Notes: generated by a model from the sequence alone, not told the origin. A DNA stretch of 64,000 bases from an uncultured Lachnospiraceae bacterium (GCA_910584695.1 CAJUBR010000005.1:1-64000), one strand, 5' to 3'. Positions 45,027 to 57,266 are shown, counted from the stretch's first letter. Numbers and translations: made by a program.

Positions 45027-45713
45027 TTATTGTATTTTGCCGGAAATATAGCTGCAAATTCCTGTGCAGATGGCATTGGCGATTTGTTTTTGGTAGTTCG
45101 AGTCTGTCAGTCTGGAAGTTTCTTCAGGGTTTGATAAAAAACCACATTCTACGATAACAGAAGGAACTTCAGAGTGCTTCAGGAGATAGTAGCTGTCAGA
45201 GGATTTAGCCAGGCGGGTGTTGGTATCATCTATTTTCAGAAGGGAATCCTGAATGGATTCGGCAAATGCCTTTCCGTCACTACTGCCAGTAAAGTAAAAG
45301 GTCTGTGCTCCGTGCTGGTGGGAATCCGGATAACTGTTTTGATGGATACTGACAACATAGGCGGCATTTTTTTCCTTGAAAAATTGTATCCGGTTATTTA
45401 GATCAGATGTTTTTTTGTTGGATACATTTTCATCATAAAGACCGCAGTCCGTTTCCCTTGTGAGATAGACGGTATAATCCTGTGCGATCAGGTAGTCTTT
45501 TAAATAAACAGCAATTTGGAGATTAATGTCTTTTTCTTTTATGCCGTCCGTGCTTACTTTGCCTGGATCGGAACCTCCATGTCCCGCATCAATCACAATA
45601 ACAGTTTTGTTCTTTGTAGTGGAAATGACCTGTCTGCCGTAGTGATTGCAAAGAGATATCAGGGCAATAAAACATAGTAAAACGCAGATGGATAACAGGT
45701 AGTTTTTTTTCAT
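45027..45713 (-). CDS. cwlD: N-acetylmuramoyl-L-alanine amidase (CwlD-like)
   Basis: A membrane-anchored zinc amidase of 228 residues that cleaves the peptide from muramic acid. N-terminal membrane helix (residues 5-24), then an Amidase_3 domain with Zn ligand motifs VIDAGHGGSDPG, EKDINL and SIHQNS, and the catalytic Glu in VIVECGFLSNP. Length and the single anchor match CwlD of spore formers, which makes muramic-delta-lactam in spore cortex; a vegetative role cannot be excluded. No partner (GerS-like) gene is nearby. Confidence 0.88.
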   Translation of the reverse strand: MKKNYLLSICVLLCFIALISLCNHYGRQVISTTKNKTVIVIDAGHGGSDPGKVSTDGIKEKDINLQIAVYLKDYLIAQDYTVYLTRETDCGLYDENVSNKKTSDLNNRIQFFKEKNAAYVVSIHQNSYPDSHQHGAQTFYFTGSSDGKAFAESIQDSLLKIDDTNTRLAKSSDSYYLLKHSEVPSVIVECGFLSNPEETSRLTDSNYQKQIANAICTGICSYISGKIQ

Positions 45714-45893
45714 AGAAGTTACACTTTACTCATATATTCTTATATTAGATTATGAGTAGAATGCAGTTTCTATGAAATATTTAAAAAACTTATCGGAGGA
45801 ATAACAAGTTTTGATTGCGTTTCGGCTCATGGAAGGATATAATATGAAAAGAAGTATGCGTATAAAAATGGCTTACAAAGAGAGGGAAAAGGT

Positions 45894-47933
45894 ATGAAAC
45901 AACAATTGGATTTGTGGAAAAACAATTTAAAAAAGGGTATATTAGCCTTAGGGATTGGGTGCTGCATTGTAGGATTCGGTAATCCGGTTGTAATGGCAAA
46001 GCAGGTGGGAACCTTTGAAGGACATCCTATATTTGATAACCGGTTTGAAGGGGTAGAGGTTGACGACAATTCACAAAGTAAGGTAACAAGAAGAACAGCT
46101 TCTTATGCAGCAAAATATGATCCGAGACCATCCGGAAAGGTTACAAGAGTGGAGGATCAGGGGAGTTATAATACCTGTTGGGCTTTTTCGACGATTGCGG
46201 CAATTGAAAGTAATCTGATAAAAAAGGGCTATGCCAATGGCAGTCTTAATTTATCGGAGAATCATCTGGCATATTTTTTCTATAATAGACAGGCGGACCC
46301 ATTGGGATATACGGCGGGAGACAGTAATTTTAGTGCGAAGGAATGGCATCAAAATGGGGGGCCTTTACAGGGAACGGCTCTGTCGCTTACAACATGGGCA
46401 GGAGTGGTGAACGAGACGGTTTCAGAGGACGATAAAAACGGAGCGTATGCAGCCAGAGCATTGCCGGCAGGTGACTGCTATAAGAGTGATTACAGAGTTA
46501 AAAATATATATTTTTACAATTATGATGTGAATAGTTTAAAACAGGCGATCACGGATTATGGTGCAGTGGCATCAGGTATTTTTATGTTTGATAGTCAATC
46601 AACGTTAGAGCGTTATTGGAATCCATCCACAAACGGATATTACTGTAATGATACAGCGGATGATGGAAGTAAGCTGGGTAATCATGCAGTGGCGATTGTT
46701 GGTTGGGATGATACCTATTCAAAGAACAACTTTCAGATGAAACCCAAGAATAACGGTGCATGGATTGTAAAGAATAGTTGGGGCAGTGGATGGGGTGCCG
46801 GTGGCTATATGTATGTGTCTTATGAGGATACCAGTTTAGATGAAATTATAGCATTTGATATGGAAAAGACTACAGAGAGTTATGATTATAATTACCAATA
46901 TGATGGAAGTGCAAATCCAGGCTATTATTCTCAGTATCCTAGTGGCACCCAGTATGCTCAGGTATTTCAGGTAAAAGGTGATAAAAGTGGAAATAACGAG
47001 TCTTTGAAAGCAGTTGGCATTGATATTATGAGTACAAATGTTAAGTACAGTATACAGATATATACAGGACTTAGCAGTGCCAGTAAACCAACCAGTGGAA
47101 AAGCTATGTTTGGAACTCCTCAGACGGGAACGTTGCAAAATGCAGGATATAATCGTGTTGAGTTAAAAACACCGGTGACGTTAACAGCAGGAGAAAAATA
47201 TGCAGTTGTGATAACGCTTAGTTCTTCAGGCGGTGCACCGGTGCGGTTAGCGTTTGATAAGTCATACAATGCAGGCTGGATCATGTTTAGAGCGACTTCC
47301 AGTCCAAATCAGAGCTTTGTATACTATAGAAAACAATGGTCTGATGTGGCAAAACAGGAAAATGGCAGTTTCCGTATCAAAGCATACACGGACAGTACAA
47401 ACCAGAAAACATCCTATAAACTGAGCGATACAAATCTCGGAATATCAAAGGGAAGTTCGGCAGCGCTTTCTCTTAAGACTACGCCGGCATCTGTAAAGCG
47501 TAAGGTGACATGGAAGTCTTCTAATAAAAAGGTAGCAACTGTTTCGAGCAGTGGGAAAGTAAAGGCGAAAGCATATGGAAAAGCAACAATTACGGCAAAG
47601 TTTATAGCAGGCAGTTCAACAAAAACATTGAAATGTACTGTGACAGTGGGACCGTCAAAGGTGAAAAATCTAGCGGTAAAAGGCGGCAAAAAGAAGCTTA
47701 CCGTTAAGTGGAAAAAGAATACTGCGGCTCAGGGATATGTTATTTATTATTCAAAGAGTAAAAACAGTGGCTATAAAACGTTAGCGACAATTAAGACGAA
47801 TTCGAAAACGAATTACACGAAAAAGAAAATGAAAAAGGGTACTTACTATGTCAAGATAAGAGCCTATAGGAAGAGTGGAAGTAAGAAGCTTTATGGAAGC
47901 TACAGTGGAGCAAAGAAAGTTACAGTAAAATAA
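45894..47933 (+). CDS. Secreted papain-family (C1) protease with Ig-like and Fn3-like domains
   Basis: 679 residues. Signal peptide (to about residue 35), then a C1A peptidase with C95 (QGSYNTCWAFST), His in GNHAVAIVGWDD and Asn in WIVKNSWGSGWG, so the triad is complete. A beta-rich domain follows (about 330-500), then a Big_2 Ig-like domain (KVTWKSSNKKVATVSSSGKV) and a Lys-rich fibronectin-III-type C-terminus. There is no LPXTG; the basic tail may bind the wall. It probably digests extracellular protein. Confidence 0.92.
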   Translation: MKQQLDLWKNNLKKGILALGIGCCIVGFGNPVVMAKQVGTFEGHPIFDNRFEGVEVDDNSQSKVTRRTASYAAKYDPRPSGKVTRVEDQGSYNTCWAFSTIAAIESNLIKKGYANGSLNLSENHLAYFFYNRQADPLGYTAGDSNFSAKEWHQNGGPLQGTALSLTTWAGVVNETVSEDDKNGAYAARALPAGDCYKSDYRVKNIYFYNYDVNSLKQAITDYGAVASGIFMFDSQSTLERYWNPSTNGYYCNDTADDGSKLGNHAVAIVGWDDTYSKNNFQMKPKNNGAWIVKNSWGSGWGAGGYMYVSYEDTSLDEIIAFDMEKTTESYDYNYQYDGSANPGYYSQYPSGTQYAQVFQVKGDKSGNNESLKAVGIDIMSTNVKYSIQIYTGLSSASKPTSGKAMFGTPQTGTLQNAGYNRVELKTPVTLTAGEKYAVVITLSSSGGAPVRLAFDKSYNAGWIMFRATSSPNQSFVYYRKQWSDVAKQENGSFRIKAYTDSTNQKTSYKLSDTNLGISKGSSAALSLKTTPASVKRKVTWKSSNKKVATVSSSGKVKAKAYGKATITAKFIAGSSTKTLKCTVTVGPSKVKNLAVKGGKKKLTVKWKKNTAAQGYVIYYSKSKNSGYKTLATIKTNSKTNYTKKKMKKGTYYVKIRAYRKSGSKKLYGSYSGAKKVTVK

Positions 47934-48012
47934 ACAAACATACTTGAAAGTAAAAGTGAACAGCATGCAGGATAATCAGATAAATGACGGTGACAAAGAG
48001 GATAAAGAAGAA

Positions 48013-49122
48013 ATGTGTTCCTTAAAAGAGAACGGAATCCGGACACGGATAGTGAATGCGGCAGGATTTGGAGAATGGGAAGCAGGGAAACTGGCAGGAT
48101 TGTTAAAAGATCCTGCCGGTTGCCTTAAAAATGGCGGGTTGGTCGCATTTCCTACGGAGACGGTGTATGGTCTTGGTGCGGATGCTTTGAATAAAACTGC
48201 GGCCGGCAGGATTTATGCAGCTAAGGGGAGACCCTCAGATAATCCGCTCATTGTACACATTTCCAAAGTGGAGGATATAGAGGTTCTTGCCTATACAAAT
48301 AATCTGGCGGTTACACTGGCACATGCATTTTGGCCGGGTCCCCTTACGATTATTTTGCAGAAGAAAAGGACAGTTCCCTATGAAACGACAGGAGGTTTGG
48401 ATACGGTTGCAATCCGTATGCCGTCTCATCCTGTGGCGTTGGAACTCATCCGGCAGTCCGGTGTATATGTAGCGGCACCCAGTGCCAATACATCAGGAAG
48501 ACCATCACCTACAAAGGCAGATCATGTAATGGAAGATTTGAATGGAAGGATAGAGTATATTATAGATGGAGGTCTGGTAGGAATTGGGATTGAATCTACG
48601 ATTGTGGATGTCAGCGGTGAGGTTCCGGTTATTTTGCGTCCTGGATTTATTACGAAGAAAATGTTAGAACAGGTGATTGGAACTGTCAAAATTGATCCTG
48701 CTCTGGATAAACCGGCAGAGGGATTCCGACCAAAGGCACCAGGAATGAAGTACACCCATTATGCACCAAAGGGGGAACTTACACTGGTGGAGGCAAAGGA
48801 GGAGCATGCCGGAACGGAAAAAAAAGTTGCAGACAAGATTTGTGAGCTTGCAAAAGAAAAGAGGAAAGCCGGTTACAAGGTGGGAATCATGGCACCAGGT
48901 GAAACCCTCTCTTATTATCAGGGACAGGCAGATACATTGGTCTGCGTCGGTGACCGGAAAGAATGCGGTACGGTAGCGGCTGGTTTATATGCAGCACTAA
49001 GAGATTTTGACACAGCGGGCGTGGATTATATTTACGCAGAAAGTTTTCGCGGAGAAGGAATTTCTTATGCGATTATGAACCGTTTGTTAAAGGCAGCGGG
49101 GCAGAGGATAATTCGTGTATAG
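48013..49122 (+). CDS. tsaC: L-threonylcarbamoyladenylate synthase (Sua5/TsaC)
   Basis: Makes threonylcarbamoyl-AMP for the t6A modification of tRNAs. The YrdC domain shows GGLVAFPTETVYGLGADAL and YAAKGRPSDNPL with the Lys-Arg-Ser-Asn set; the C-terminal half is a Sua5 domain, so this is the long form. The frame is open back to TTG 47944, but ATG 48013 (about 369 residues, AGAGGA upstream) puts the start where homologues usually begin. The upstream part is Asp/Lys-rich and unlike the family. It is followed after 15 bases by rpiB. Confidence 0.92.
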   Translation: MCSLKENGIRTRIVNAAGFGEWEAGKLAGLLKDPAGCLKNGGLVAFPTETVYGLGADALNKTAAGRIYAAKGRPSDNPLIVHISKVEDIEVLAYTNNLAVTLAHAFWPGPLTIILQKKRTVPYETTGGLDTVAIRMPSHPVALELIRQSGVYVAAPSANTSGRPSPTKADHVMEDLNGRIEYIIDGGLVGIGIESTIVDVSGEVPVILRPGFITKKMLEQVIGTVKIDPALDKPAEGFRPKAPGMKYTHYAPKGELTLVEAKEEHAGTEKKVADKICELAKEKRKAGYKVGIMAPGETLSYYQGQADTLVCVGDRKECGTVAAGLYAALRDFDTAGVDYIYAESFRGEGISYAIMNRLLKAAGQRIIRV

Positions 49123-49137
49123 AAAGGAAGAAAAGAG

Positions 49138-49566
49138 ATGATAGCATTAGGATGTGATCATGGTGGATATTCTTTAATGCAGGAGGTTAAGAAACATTTA
49201 GAGGAAAGAAAGATTGATTATAAGGATTTTGGATGTTATTCCGAAGAAGCGGTAGATTATCCTGTTTATGCAAAGAAAGCAGCACAAGCAGTAGCAAGTG
49301 GAGAATGTGAGGAAGGAATTCTGATTTGCGGAACCGGAATCGGAATCTCTATTGCAGCAAATAAAGTAAAAGGGATTCGTGCAGCACTCTGTCATGACTG
49401 CTTTAGTGCCGCGGCGACAAAGGAACATAACAATGCGAATATGCTTGCAATGGGTGCAAGAGTAATTGGACCGGGACTGGCTCTTAAGATTGTAGATACT
49501 TTTTTGGATACTCCCTTTTCAAACGAGGCGAGGCATAATCGCAGAATTAATATGATTGAGGATTAA
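49138..49566 (+). CDS. rpiB: Ribose-5-phosphate isomerase B
   Basis: Interconverts ribose 5-phosphate and ribulose 5-phosphate. 142 residues with IALGCDHGGYSL at the start, the GTGIGISIAANK phosphate loop, and the active-site Cys in LICGTG. Standard length and intact. Adjacent to sua5 upstream and the atp genes downstream, as in several Clostridia. Confidence 0.96.
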   Translation: MIALGCDHGGYSLMQEVKKHLEERKIDYKDFGCYSEEAVDYPVYAKKAAQAVASGECEEGILICGTGIGISIAANKVKGIRAALCHDCFSAAATKEHNNANMLAMGARVIGPGLALKIVDTFLDTPFSNEARHNRRINMIED

Positions 49567-49571
49567 ATTCA

Positions 49572-49793
49572 ATGAAAATGTTAGCATTAATTACCCAGCT
49601 TGCTGTTTCGATGTTGACGGCAATTTTGATTTGCGGTGGGATTGGATATGCAATAGATGCATATTTTGGAACAAATGTATTAGTGTTTTTTCTGATATTA
49701 GGTGTGCTGGGCGGTTATAAGGCATGCTATAATATTATCTGCAAATTCTTGGGAAAAAATAGTCTGTTCCCAAAAGATACAAAAGAAAAATAA
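49572..49793 (+). CDS. atpZ: AtpZ/AtpI-type membrane protein
   Basis: 73 residues with two membrane helices (TQLAVSMLTAILICGGIGYA; VLVFFLILGVLGGYKACYNI), the layout of AtpZ. It stands 5 bases after rpiB and before the atp operon promoter, so it is transcribed with rpiB. The family assists assembly of the c-ring or ion supply to the ATP synthase. Confidence 0.83.
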   Translation: MKMLALITQLAVSMLTAILICGGIGYAIDAYFGTNVLVFFLILGVLGGYKACYNIICKFLGKNSLFPKDTKEK

Positions 49794-49838
49794 ATGGAAT
49801 CATAATAATGAAGGAATAAAAAAAAATAAAGTAACTTG

Positions 49839-49867
49839 TAGACATTTTTTACAAAACTTAGTATAAT
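49839..49867 (+). promoter_or_regulatory. Promoter of the atp operon
   Basis: TAGACA at 49839-49844, a 17-base spacer, and a perfect TATAAT at 49862-49867. It drives the genes from 50016 onwards. Confidence 0.8.
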
Positions 49868-50015
49868 TAAGTCATTGATGTTTTTTATAAAAAAGGTAAG
49901 CCTGTTTAAGAAAATATAGTTTGACTGGATTATATTACATGAAAAGTCTGGTTAGAATAAGATGTGGATAACAGGTCTGTTTGTTTTAAGATATAACCAG
50001 TTGAGGGCAGAATAT

Positions 50016-50450
50016 ATGAATCAGGTAAAAGAGACATTGACGGGCTTTGGAATTGGAATTATAATTTACACGGCAATTGTTGAAATAATAGGCATTTTCT
50101 TTTCGGAAAATATATTGTTTTATACACTGGGATTATTTTTTGGCACAGTCATTGCGGTTATTCTTATTTTGCATATGGTAAAGACTCTGGATAAGGCTTT
50201 GGATTTATCCCAGGTGCAGGCATCTAAATATATGAGAAAGCAGAGTTTTTTTCGGTTGTTTATCATGCTGGCAGCACTGTCAGCAGGAATGCTTGTTCCG
50301 TTTTTTAATTTTATTGCGGTACTTTTAGGGCTTTTAGGGCTTAAAATAGGGGCATTACTGGCTCCTGGTTTTTTAAAATGGTTATATCCGGACCGATATA
50401 TAACGGATACCGGAGAAGTAACTGGGAAAGAGGTTGAAGATTCAAAATGA
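50016..50450 (+). CDS. atpI: ATP synthase subunit I
   Basis: 144 residues with four hydrophobic helices, the usual topology of AtpI. ATG 50016 has GAGGG 8 bases upstream; the longer frame from 49962 has no ribosome site. It lies 43 bases before atpB and probably acts as a chaperone for the c-ring. Sequence conservation in this family is low, so position carries most of the weight. Confidence 0.82.
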   Translation: MNQVKETLTGFGIGIIIYTAIVEIIGIFFSENILFYTLGLFFGTVIAVILILHMVKTLDKALDLSQVQASKYMRKQSFFRLFIMLAALSAGMLVPFFNFIAVLLGLLGLKIGALLAPGFLKWLYPDRYITDTGEVTGKEVEDSK

Positions 50451-50493
50451 ACTTCTTTGTATAAAGATTACAAACAGAAAGGAAGGTGAAAGA

Positions 50494-51219
50494 ATGGGTT
50501 ATGGAATGGTACCAATGCTGTTGGCGAGTGATAAAGAAGTAGATTTCTCCATTCATCATTTGCTAGGGTATAAGTTCATGGGACAGACGGTTTATATTAC
50601 AACGTCGCATGTATGCTGTTTTATTTTAATGGTGGCTATTATGATTTTTGCAGTTGTCGTCCGAAAGAAAATCATGCATGCAAAAGAGATTCCGACAGGA
50701 CTTCAGAATGTTGTGGAATTTGCTATTGAAACGTTACAGGGTTTTGTGGACTCTTCTATGGGCAAACATGGTAAAAAGTATATTAATTATATAGGCACCC
50801 TGTTTTTCTTTGTAATTTTGTCTAATATTTCCGGTCTGTTTGGATTAAGACCGCCGACCGCTGATTACGGAACGACATTCTGCCTTGCACTGATTACATT
50901 TATAATGATTCAGTATAATAATGTAAAATACAACAAATTTGGTGCAGTGACAGACCTGTTTCAGCCATTGTGGTTTTTGTTTCCAATCAACTTAATTGGT
51001 GAAATTGCAACGCCGGTTTCTATGTCATTGCGTTTATTTGGTAATGTTATGGCCGGTACGGTCATGATGGCCCTTTATTATGGATTACTGCCGGTAATTG
51101 CAAAGGTGGGTATTCCGGCAGCATTGCATGTTTATTTTGACCTGTTTTCGGGTGCAATACAGGCATATGTATTTTGTATGTTAACGATGGTTTTTGTATC
51201 CCAGAAAATAGGGGATTAA
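50494..51219 (+). CDS. atpB: F0F1 ATP synthase subunit a
   Basis: The ion-channel stator subunit, 241 residues from ATG 50494 (GGAAGGTG upstream). It shows the essential Arg in SMSLRLFGNVMAG and the C-terminal helix FSGAIQAYVFCMLTMVFV. Membrane helices are complete. With the Na+-type c subunit next to it, the pathway is expected to carry Na+. Confidence 0.96.
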   Translation: MGYGMVPMLLASDKEVDFSIHHLLGYKFMGQTVYITTSHVCCFILMVAIMIFAVVVRKKIMHAKEIPTGLQNVVEFAIETLQGFVDSSMGKHGKKYINYIGTLFFFVILSNISGLFGLRPPTADYGTTFCLALITFIMIQYNNVKYNKFGAVTDLFQPLWFLFPINLIGEIATPVSMSLRLFGNVMAGTVMMALYYGLLPVIAKVGIPAALHVYFDLFSGAIQAYVFCMLTMVFVSQKIGD

Positions 51220-51290
51220 TTCATCATAGGATTTGTGTAAGAGATACAGCTTTCAATGAAGATTATTATCTTCAAATAATAATTTATTAA

Positions 51291-51584
<294 letters not shown>

Positions 51585-51734
51585 ACATTGAGAACTTAAT
51601 GAAGCGTTAGCTGAATTTAGTTCGAAAGTCCGCACAATGCCTGAATACTTAGCGAGGTGTTTTCGAGCTTAGTAGGAAGGTATGTAGGGTGCCGGAAGAT
51701 AAAGATAAGAATTTAGTGAAAGGAGGATAGCACT

Positions 51735-52301
51735 TTGATGAATATGTTATTTGAACTCGGAAGCCAGTCAATGCTGTTGACCGAGGGGCATATTTTTGAA
51801 TTAAATGCCCAGTTAATCAACGACATTATATTTCAAGGTATAGCAATATTTATTCTTTTCTTCTTCCTTTCTAAAGTTTTGTTTGAACCTGTAAGAAAGG
51901 TTTTGGAAAACAGAACGGAGAAGATTAAAAATGATATTGAGGATGCAGCAAAGGATAAAGAAGATGCTGCAGCGTTAAAAGCAGAATATGACGAAAAGCT
52001 CAAATCAATTGATAAAGAAAAGGAAGAGATATTAGCAAATGCCCGTAAAAAAGCACAAAAACGGGAAGCTGAGATTGTAGAAGAGGCAAATGCAGAGGCT
52101 GACAGAATCTTAAGCCGTGCAAGTCAGGAGATTGCATTAGAAAAAAGTAAAGTTTCTGATGAGATGCGCAAGGAGATCGTAAGGGTGGCAACTGCAATGG
52201 CTGCAAAGATTATTGAGCAGCAGATTGACGAGAGTAAGCAGGATGCTTTGATAGAGGATACTTTGAAGGAAATGGGTGGTAGTACATGGCTAAGCAGGTA
52301 A
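51735..52301 (+). CDS. atpF: F0F1 ATP synthase subunit b
   Basis: The peripheral stalk, 188 residues: one N-terminal membrane helix (IFQGIAIFILFFFLSKVLF) then a long charged coiled coil. TTG 51735 has GGAGG at 8 bases; ATG 51738 (11 bases) is an alternative. It overlaps atpH by 16 bases. The 150 bp before it hold no gene. Confidence 0.94.
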   Translation: MMNMLFELGSQSMLLTEGHIFELNAQLINDIIFQGIAIFILFFFLSKVLFEPVRKVLENRTEKIKNDIEDAAKDKEDAAALKAEYDEKLKSIDKEKEEILANARKKAQKREAEIVEEANAEADRILSRASQEIALEKSKVSDEMRKEIVRVATAMAAKIIEQQIDESKQDALIEDTLKEMGGSTWLSR

Positions 52302-52819
52302 GTAAAACCTACGGAAGTGCACTTTTTGAAGTGGCTATGGAGAATCATACGTTAGATACCACATTAGAAGAGGTACTTTTTGTAAAGCAGACGTTTCTTG
52401 AAAACGAAGAATTAGGCAGGCTTTTGCTCCATCCGAATATTGAGAAGGAAGAAAAGATCAAGGTAATCGAGAGTATTTATAAGGGAAAGGTTTCCGATGA
52501 GATTACCGGTCTTATGACCATGCTGGTAACAAAAGGGCATTTAAAGGACTTTGTTCCGGTATTTGATTATGTGATTCAGGCGATTAAAGAGGAGAAAGGT
52601 ATCGGTGTTGCATACATTTCTTCTGCCGTGGAGCTTAATAAGGAGCAAAAGGGAAAAATCGAGCAGAAGCTTTTAGAGACCACAAAGTATCAGAAAATTG
52701 AGGGAGTTTATCAGGTGGATCAGGCATTGATCGGTGGACTGGTAATCCGGATTCAGGATACGATTGTGGACAGCAGTCTGAAAACACAGATTGCAAATTT
52801 ATCAAAAACTTTGTTATAA
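52286..52819 (+). CDS. atpH: F0F1 ATP synthase subunit delta
   Basis: 177 residues; the stator cap linking b to the alpha3beta3 head. The N-terminal helical domain begins SKTYGSALFEVAMEN and the C-terminal beta part ends with the family pattern ALIGGLVIRIQDTIVDSSL. Normal length and position. Confidence 0.95.
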   Translation: MAKQVSKTYGSALFEVAMENHTLDTTLEEVLFVKQTFLENEELGRLLLHPNIEKEEKIKVIESIYKGKVSDEITGLMTMLVTKGHLKDFVPVFDYVIQAIKEEKGIGVAYISSAVELNKEQKGKIEQKLLETTKYQKIEGVYQVDQALIGGLVIRIQDTIVDSSLKTQIANLSKTLL

Positions 52820-52901
52820 AAAGGGTATGGTCTGCGGGTATGGCAGATGGTATCCGATACAAAAACTAAGAATAAGGACAGAGAGAAGGTGCTAATTTTC
52901 T

Positions 52902-54401
52902 ATGAATTTAAAACCAGAAGAAATCAGTTCTGTGATTAAAGAGCAGATTAAGAATTATTCTAAGGAATTAGAAACCTCCGAAGTTGGTACTGTTATTCAG
53001 GTAGCAGATGGCATTGCCCGTGTACATGGCTTGGAAAAAGCAATGCAGGGTGAATTGTTAGAATTCCCGGGTGAAGTTTACGGAATGGTAATGAACTTAG
53101 AGGAAGATAACGTAGGTGCCGTATTATTAGGTGCAAATAAGAATATCAACGAAGGAGATACCGTCAAGACCACAGGACGTGTGGTTGAGGTTCCGGTTGG
53201 TGACGGAATGCTTGGACGTGTTGTCAATGCATTAGGTCAGCCAATTGACGGTAAAGGACCAATTAAAAGCGACAAGACCAGACCGATTGAAAGAGTTGCT
53301 TCCGGTGTTATTTCCCGTAAATCGGTAGATACACCATTGCAGACCGGTATTAAGGCGATTGATGCCATGGTTCCGATTGGAAGAGGTCAAAGAGAGTTGA
53401 TTATCGGTGACCGTCAGACAGGTAAGACAGCCATTGCAATCGATACAATTATCAATCAAAAAGGACAGGGAGTAAACTGTATTTATGTTGCGATAGGACA
53501 GAAGGCTTCCACTGTTGCCAATATCGTAAAATCCTTAACGGAGTATGGTGCGATGGATTACACGACAGTAGTTGCGTCTACTGCTTCCGAACTTGCTCCG
53601 CTTCAGTATATCGCACCGTATGCCGGTTGTGCGATTGGTGAAGAATGGATGGAGAGTGGGAAGGATGTATTGGTCATATATGATGATTTGAGTAAGCATG
53701 CTACGGCATACCGTACACTTTCCTTACTGCTTAGAAGACCGCCAGGACGTGAGGCATATCCCGGTGATGTATTTTATTTACATTCCAGATTATTAGAGCG
53801 TGCAGCAAAGTTAAATGATGAGCTGGGAGGAGGTTCCTTAACGGCACTTCCGATTATCGAGACACAGGCCGGTGACGTGTCTGCATATATCCCTACCAAT
53901 GTAATTTCCATTACAGACGGACAGATTTATCTGGAGACAGAGATGTTTAACGCAGGTTTCCGCCCAGCGATTAATGCAGGTCTTTCTGTATCCCGGGTTG
54001 GTGGTGCGGCACAGATTGGTGCGATGAAGAAAATTGCAGCACCGATTCGTACAGAGCTTGCACAGTATAGAGAGCTTGCAGCATTTTCCCAGTTTGGATC
54101 AGAGCTGGATGCGGATACAAAAGAGCGTCTGGCACAGGGTGAGAGAATTAAGGAAATGTTGAAGCAGCCTCAGTATAAACCGATGCCGGTGGAAAAGCAG
54201 GTTGTTATCATTTATGCGGCAACAAAGCGTTATCTGCTGGATGTTCCGGTGGATGAGATTCTTGATTTTGAGAAGGGTCTGTTTGAGTTTGTGGATACCC
54301 AGTATCCGGAAATTTTCAGCCAGATTCGCGAGGTGAAGAAGCTGACGCCGGAGATCGAAGAGTTGCTTGACAAGGCTATCACCGCTTACAAAGAGCAGTA
54401 A
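52902..54401 (+). CDS. atpA: F0F1 ATP synthase subunit alpha
   Basis: 499 residues; the non-catalytic nucleotide-binding subunit. P-loop GDRQTGKTA, then [11 protein letters not shown] and the conserved [20 protein letters not shown]. All domains complete. Confidence 0.98.
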   Translation: MNLKPEEISSVIKEQIKNYSKELETSEVGTVIQVADGIARVHGLEKAMQGELLEFPGEVYGMVMNLEEDNVGAVLLGANKNINEGDTVKTTGRVVEVPVGDGMLGRVVNALGQPIDGKGPIKSDKTRPIERVASGVISRKSVDTPLQTGIKAIDAMVPIGRGQRELIIGDRQTGKTAIAIDTIINQKGQGVNCIYVAIGQKASTVANIVKSLTEYGAMDYTTVVASTASELAPLQYIAPYAGCAIGEEWMESGKDVLVIYDDLSKHATAYRTLSLLLRRPPGREAYPGDVFYLHSRLLERAAKLNDELGGGSLTALPIIETQAGDVSAYIPTNVISITDGQIYLETEMFNAGFRPAINAGLSVSRVGGAAQIGAMKKIAAPIRTELAQYRELAAFSQFGSELDADTKERLAQGERIKEMLKQPQYKPMPVEKQVVIIYAATKRYLLDVPVDEILDFEKGLFEFVDTQYPEIFSQIREVKKLTPEIEELLDKAITAYKEQ

Positions 54402-54432
54402 TGCAGAATAAAAAAGAAAGAGGTGATATGTC

Positions 54433-55290
54433 TTGGCATCTATGAGAGATATAAAAAGGCGGAAAGAAAGTGTTGCCAGTACAGGTCAGATTACGAAGGC
54501 AATGAAACTGGTTTCCACCGTTAAGCTTCAAAAGGCAAGGGCCAGGGCAGAGAGTAATAAGCCGTATTTTACAATGTTATATGATACCATTTGTTCTGTT
54601 TTAGCAAGAACAGGTGAGATTGACCATAGATATCTAAAGGCAAATGATTCCACAAGGAAAGCGGTAATCGCCATTACTTCTAACCGGGGACTTGCGGGAG
54701 GATATAACAATAATATTGTAAAGGCAGTTGCGGCAGCATTTACGAAAGAAGAGACAGATATTTATGCATTGGGTAAAAAAGGTTTAGATAGTCTTTCCAG
54801 AAAAGGATACCATATTGTGGAGGATTATTCGGAAGTCATGAATGAGCCGCTTTATGCAGATGCGATCCACATTGGTAAAAATGTGCTTGCTTCCTATGAG
54901 AATGGAGAGGTAGGTGAAATTTATCTTGCGTATACCAGTTTTAAGAATACGGTTGTGCAGGAGGAGAAACTGATTAAGCTTTTGCCAATTGATATTAATG
55001 AGATTAAGCAGGATGTAGAAATAGATGTCCTAACGCCAATGAATTTTGAGCCTGAGGCAGATGAAGCATTGGATATGATTATTCCAAAATATATGAACAA
55101 TATTATTTACGGTGCATTTATTGAGGCGATTGCCAGTGAAAATGGTGCCCGTATGCAGGCAATGGATTCTGCAACTAAGAATGCAGATGATATGATTGCG
55201 GATTTGTCCCTGAAATATAACCGGGCACGTCAGAGTTCTATTACACAGGAATTAACTGAGATTATAGCAGGTGCAGAGGCCATCTCCTAG
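54433..55290 (+). CDS. atpG: F0F1 ATP synthase subunit gamma
   Basis: 285 residues; the central shaft. It starts at TTG 54433 behind GAGGTGAT; the N-terminus ASMRDIKRRKESVASTGQIT and C-terminus NRARQSSITQELTEI are the two signature coiled-coil strands. Confidence 0.97.
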   Translation: MASMRDIKRRKESVASTGQITKAMKLVSTVKLQKARARAESNKPYFTMLYDTICSVLARTGEIDHRYLKANDSTRKAVIAITSNRGLAGGYNNNIVKAVAAAFTKEETDIYALGKKGLDSLSRKGYHIVEDYSEVMNEPLYADAIHIGKNVLASYENGEVGEIYLAYTSFKNTVVQEEKLIKLLPIDINEIKQDVEIDVLTPMNFEPEADEALDMIIPKYMNNIIYGAFIEAIASENGARMQAMDSATKNADDMIADLSLKYNRARQSSITQELTEIIAGAEAIS

Positions 55291-55347
55291 AGGTCCCACT
55301 GTAAAAAATGTGCATGGAATATAAGGAACAGAATGTTTGAAAAATAA

Positions 55348-56754
<1,407 letters not shown>

Positions 56755-56832
56755 CATGTCAATGGGATAGACGCAGCTTGTGTCATGTGCAAAGTACATG
56801 GTTGATGAGCGAAGCGAAAAAGGAGAATATGC

Positions 56833-57231
56833 ATGGCAGATAGTATGAAATTAAAAATCGTGGCTCCTGAGCGTATATTCTATGAAGGAGAATCTTCTTT
56901 TTTAGAATTTACCACAACGGAGGGCGACATGGGTATCTATCCAAATCATATTCCGTTAACGGCAATTATTGCACCGGGAATTCTTCGAATTCATAATAGT
57001 GATACGGTACAAGAAGCGGCATTGATGTCCGGATTTATTCAGATTCTTCAGGATTCCGTTACAATTCTAGCAGAGAGTGTGGAATGGCCGGATGAGATTG
57101 ATGCAAATCGTGCAAAGGAAGCGGAGATTCGTGCAAGACGCCGAATTGAAGATGGTTCCGGTGTTGATATGAACCGTGCGGAGTTAGCACTTAAAAAAGC
57201 ATTGATCCGTCAGACGTTGGCGGGTCGGTAA
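56833..57231 (+). CDS. atpC: F0F1 ATP synthase subunit epsilon
   Basis: 132 residues; the regulatory shaft subunit with the N-terminal beta sandwich (GDMGIYPNHIPLTAIIAPGI) and two C-terminal helices. Last gene of the atp operon. A 72-bp part of it (57051-57122) reappears in decayed form at 62152-62223, on the other side of an accessory block. Confidence 0.96.
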   Translation: MADSMKLKIVAPERIFYEGESSFLEFTTTEGDMGIYPNHIPLTAIIAPGILRIHNSDTVQEAALMSGFIQILQDSVTILAESVEWPDEIDANRAKEAEIRARRRIEDGSGVDMNRAELALKKALIRQTLAGR

Positions 57232-57238
57232 AAAGTCA

Positions 57239-57266
57239 AATACCCCTCCACAAGCAGCGGGGTATT
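57239..57266 (+). terminator. First hairpin after atpC
   Basis: AATACCCC/GGGGTATT, 8-bp stem, 12-base loop. Its right arm GCAGCGGGGT resembles the dispersed motif at 37164 and 62112. No T-run. Confidence 0.55.
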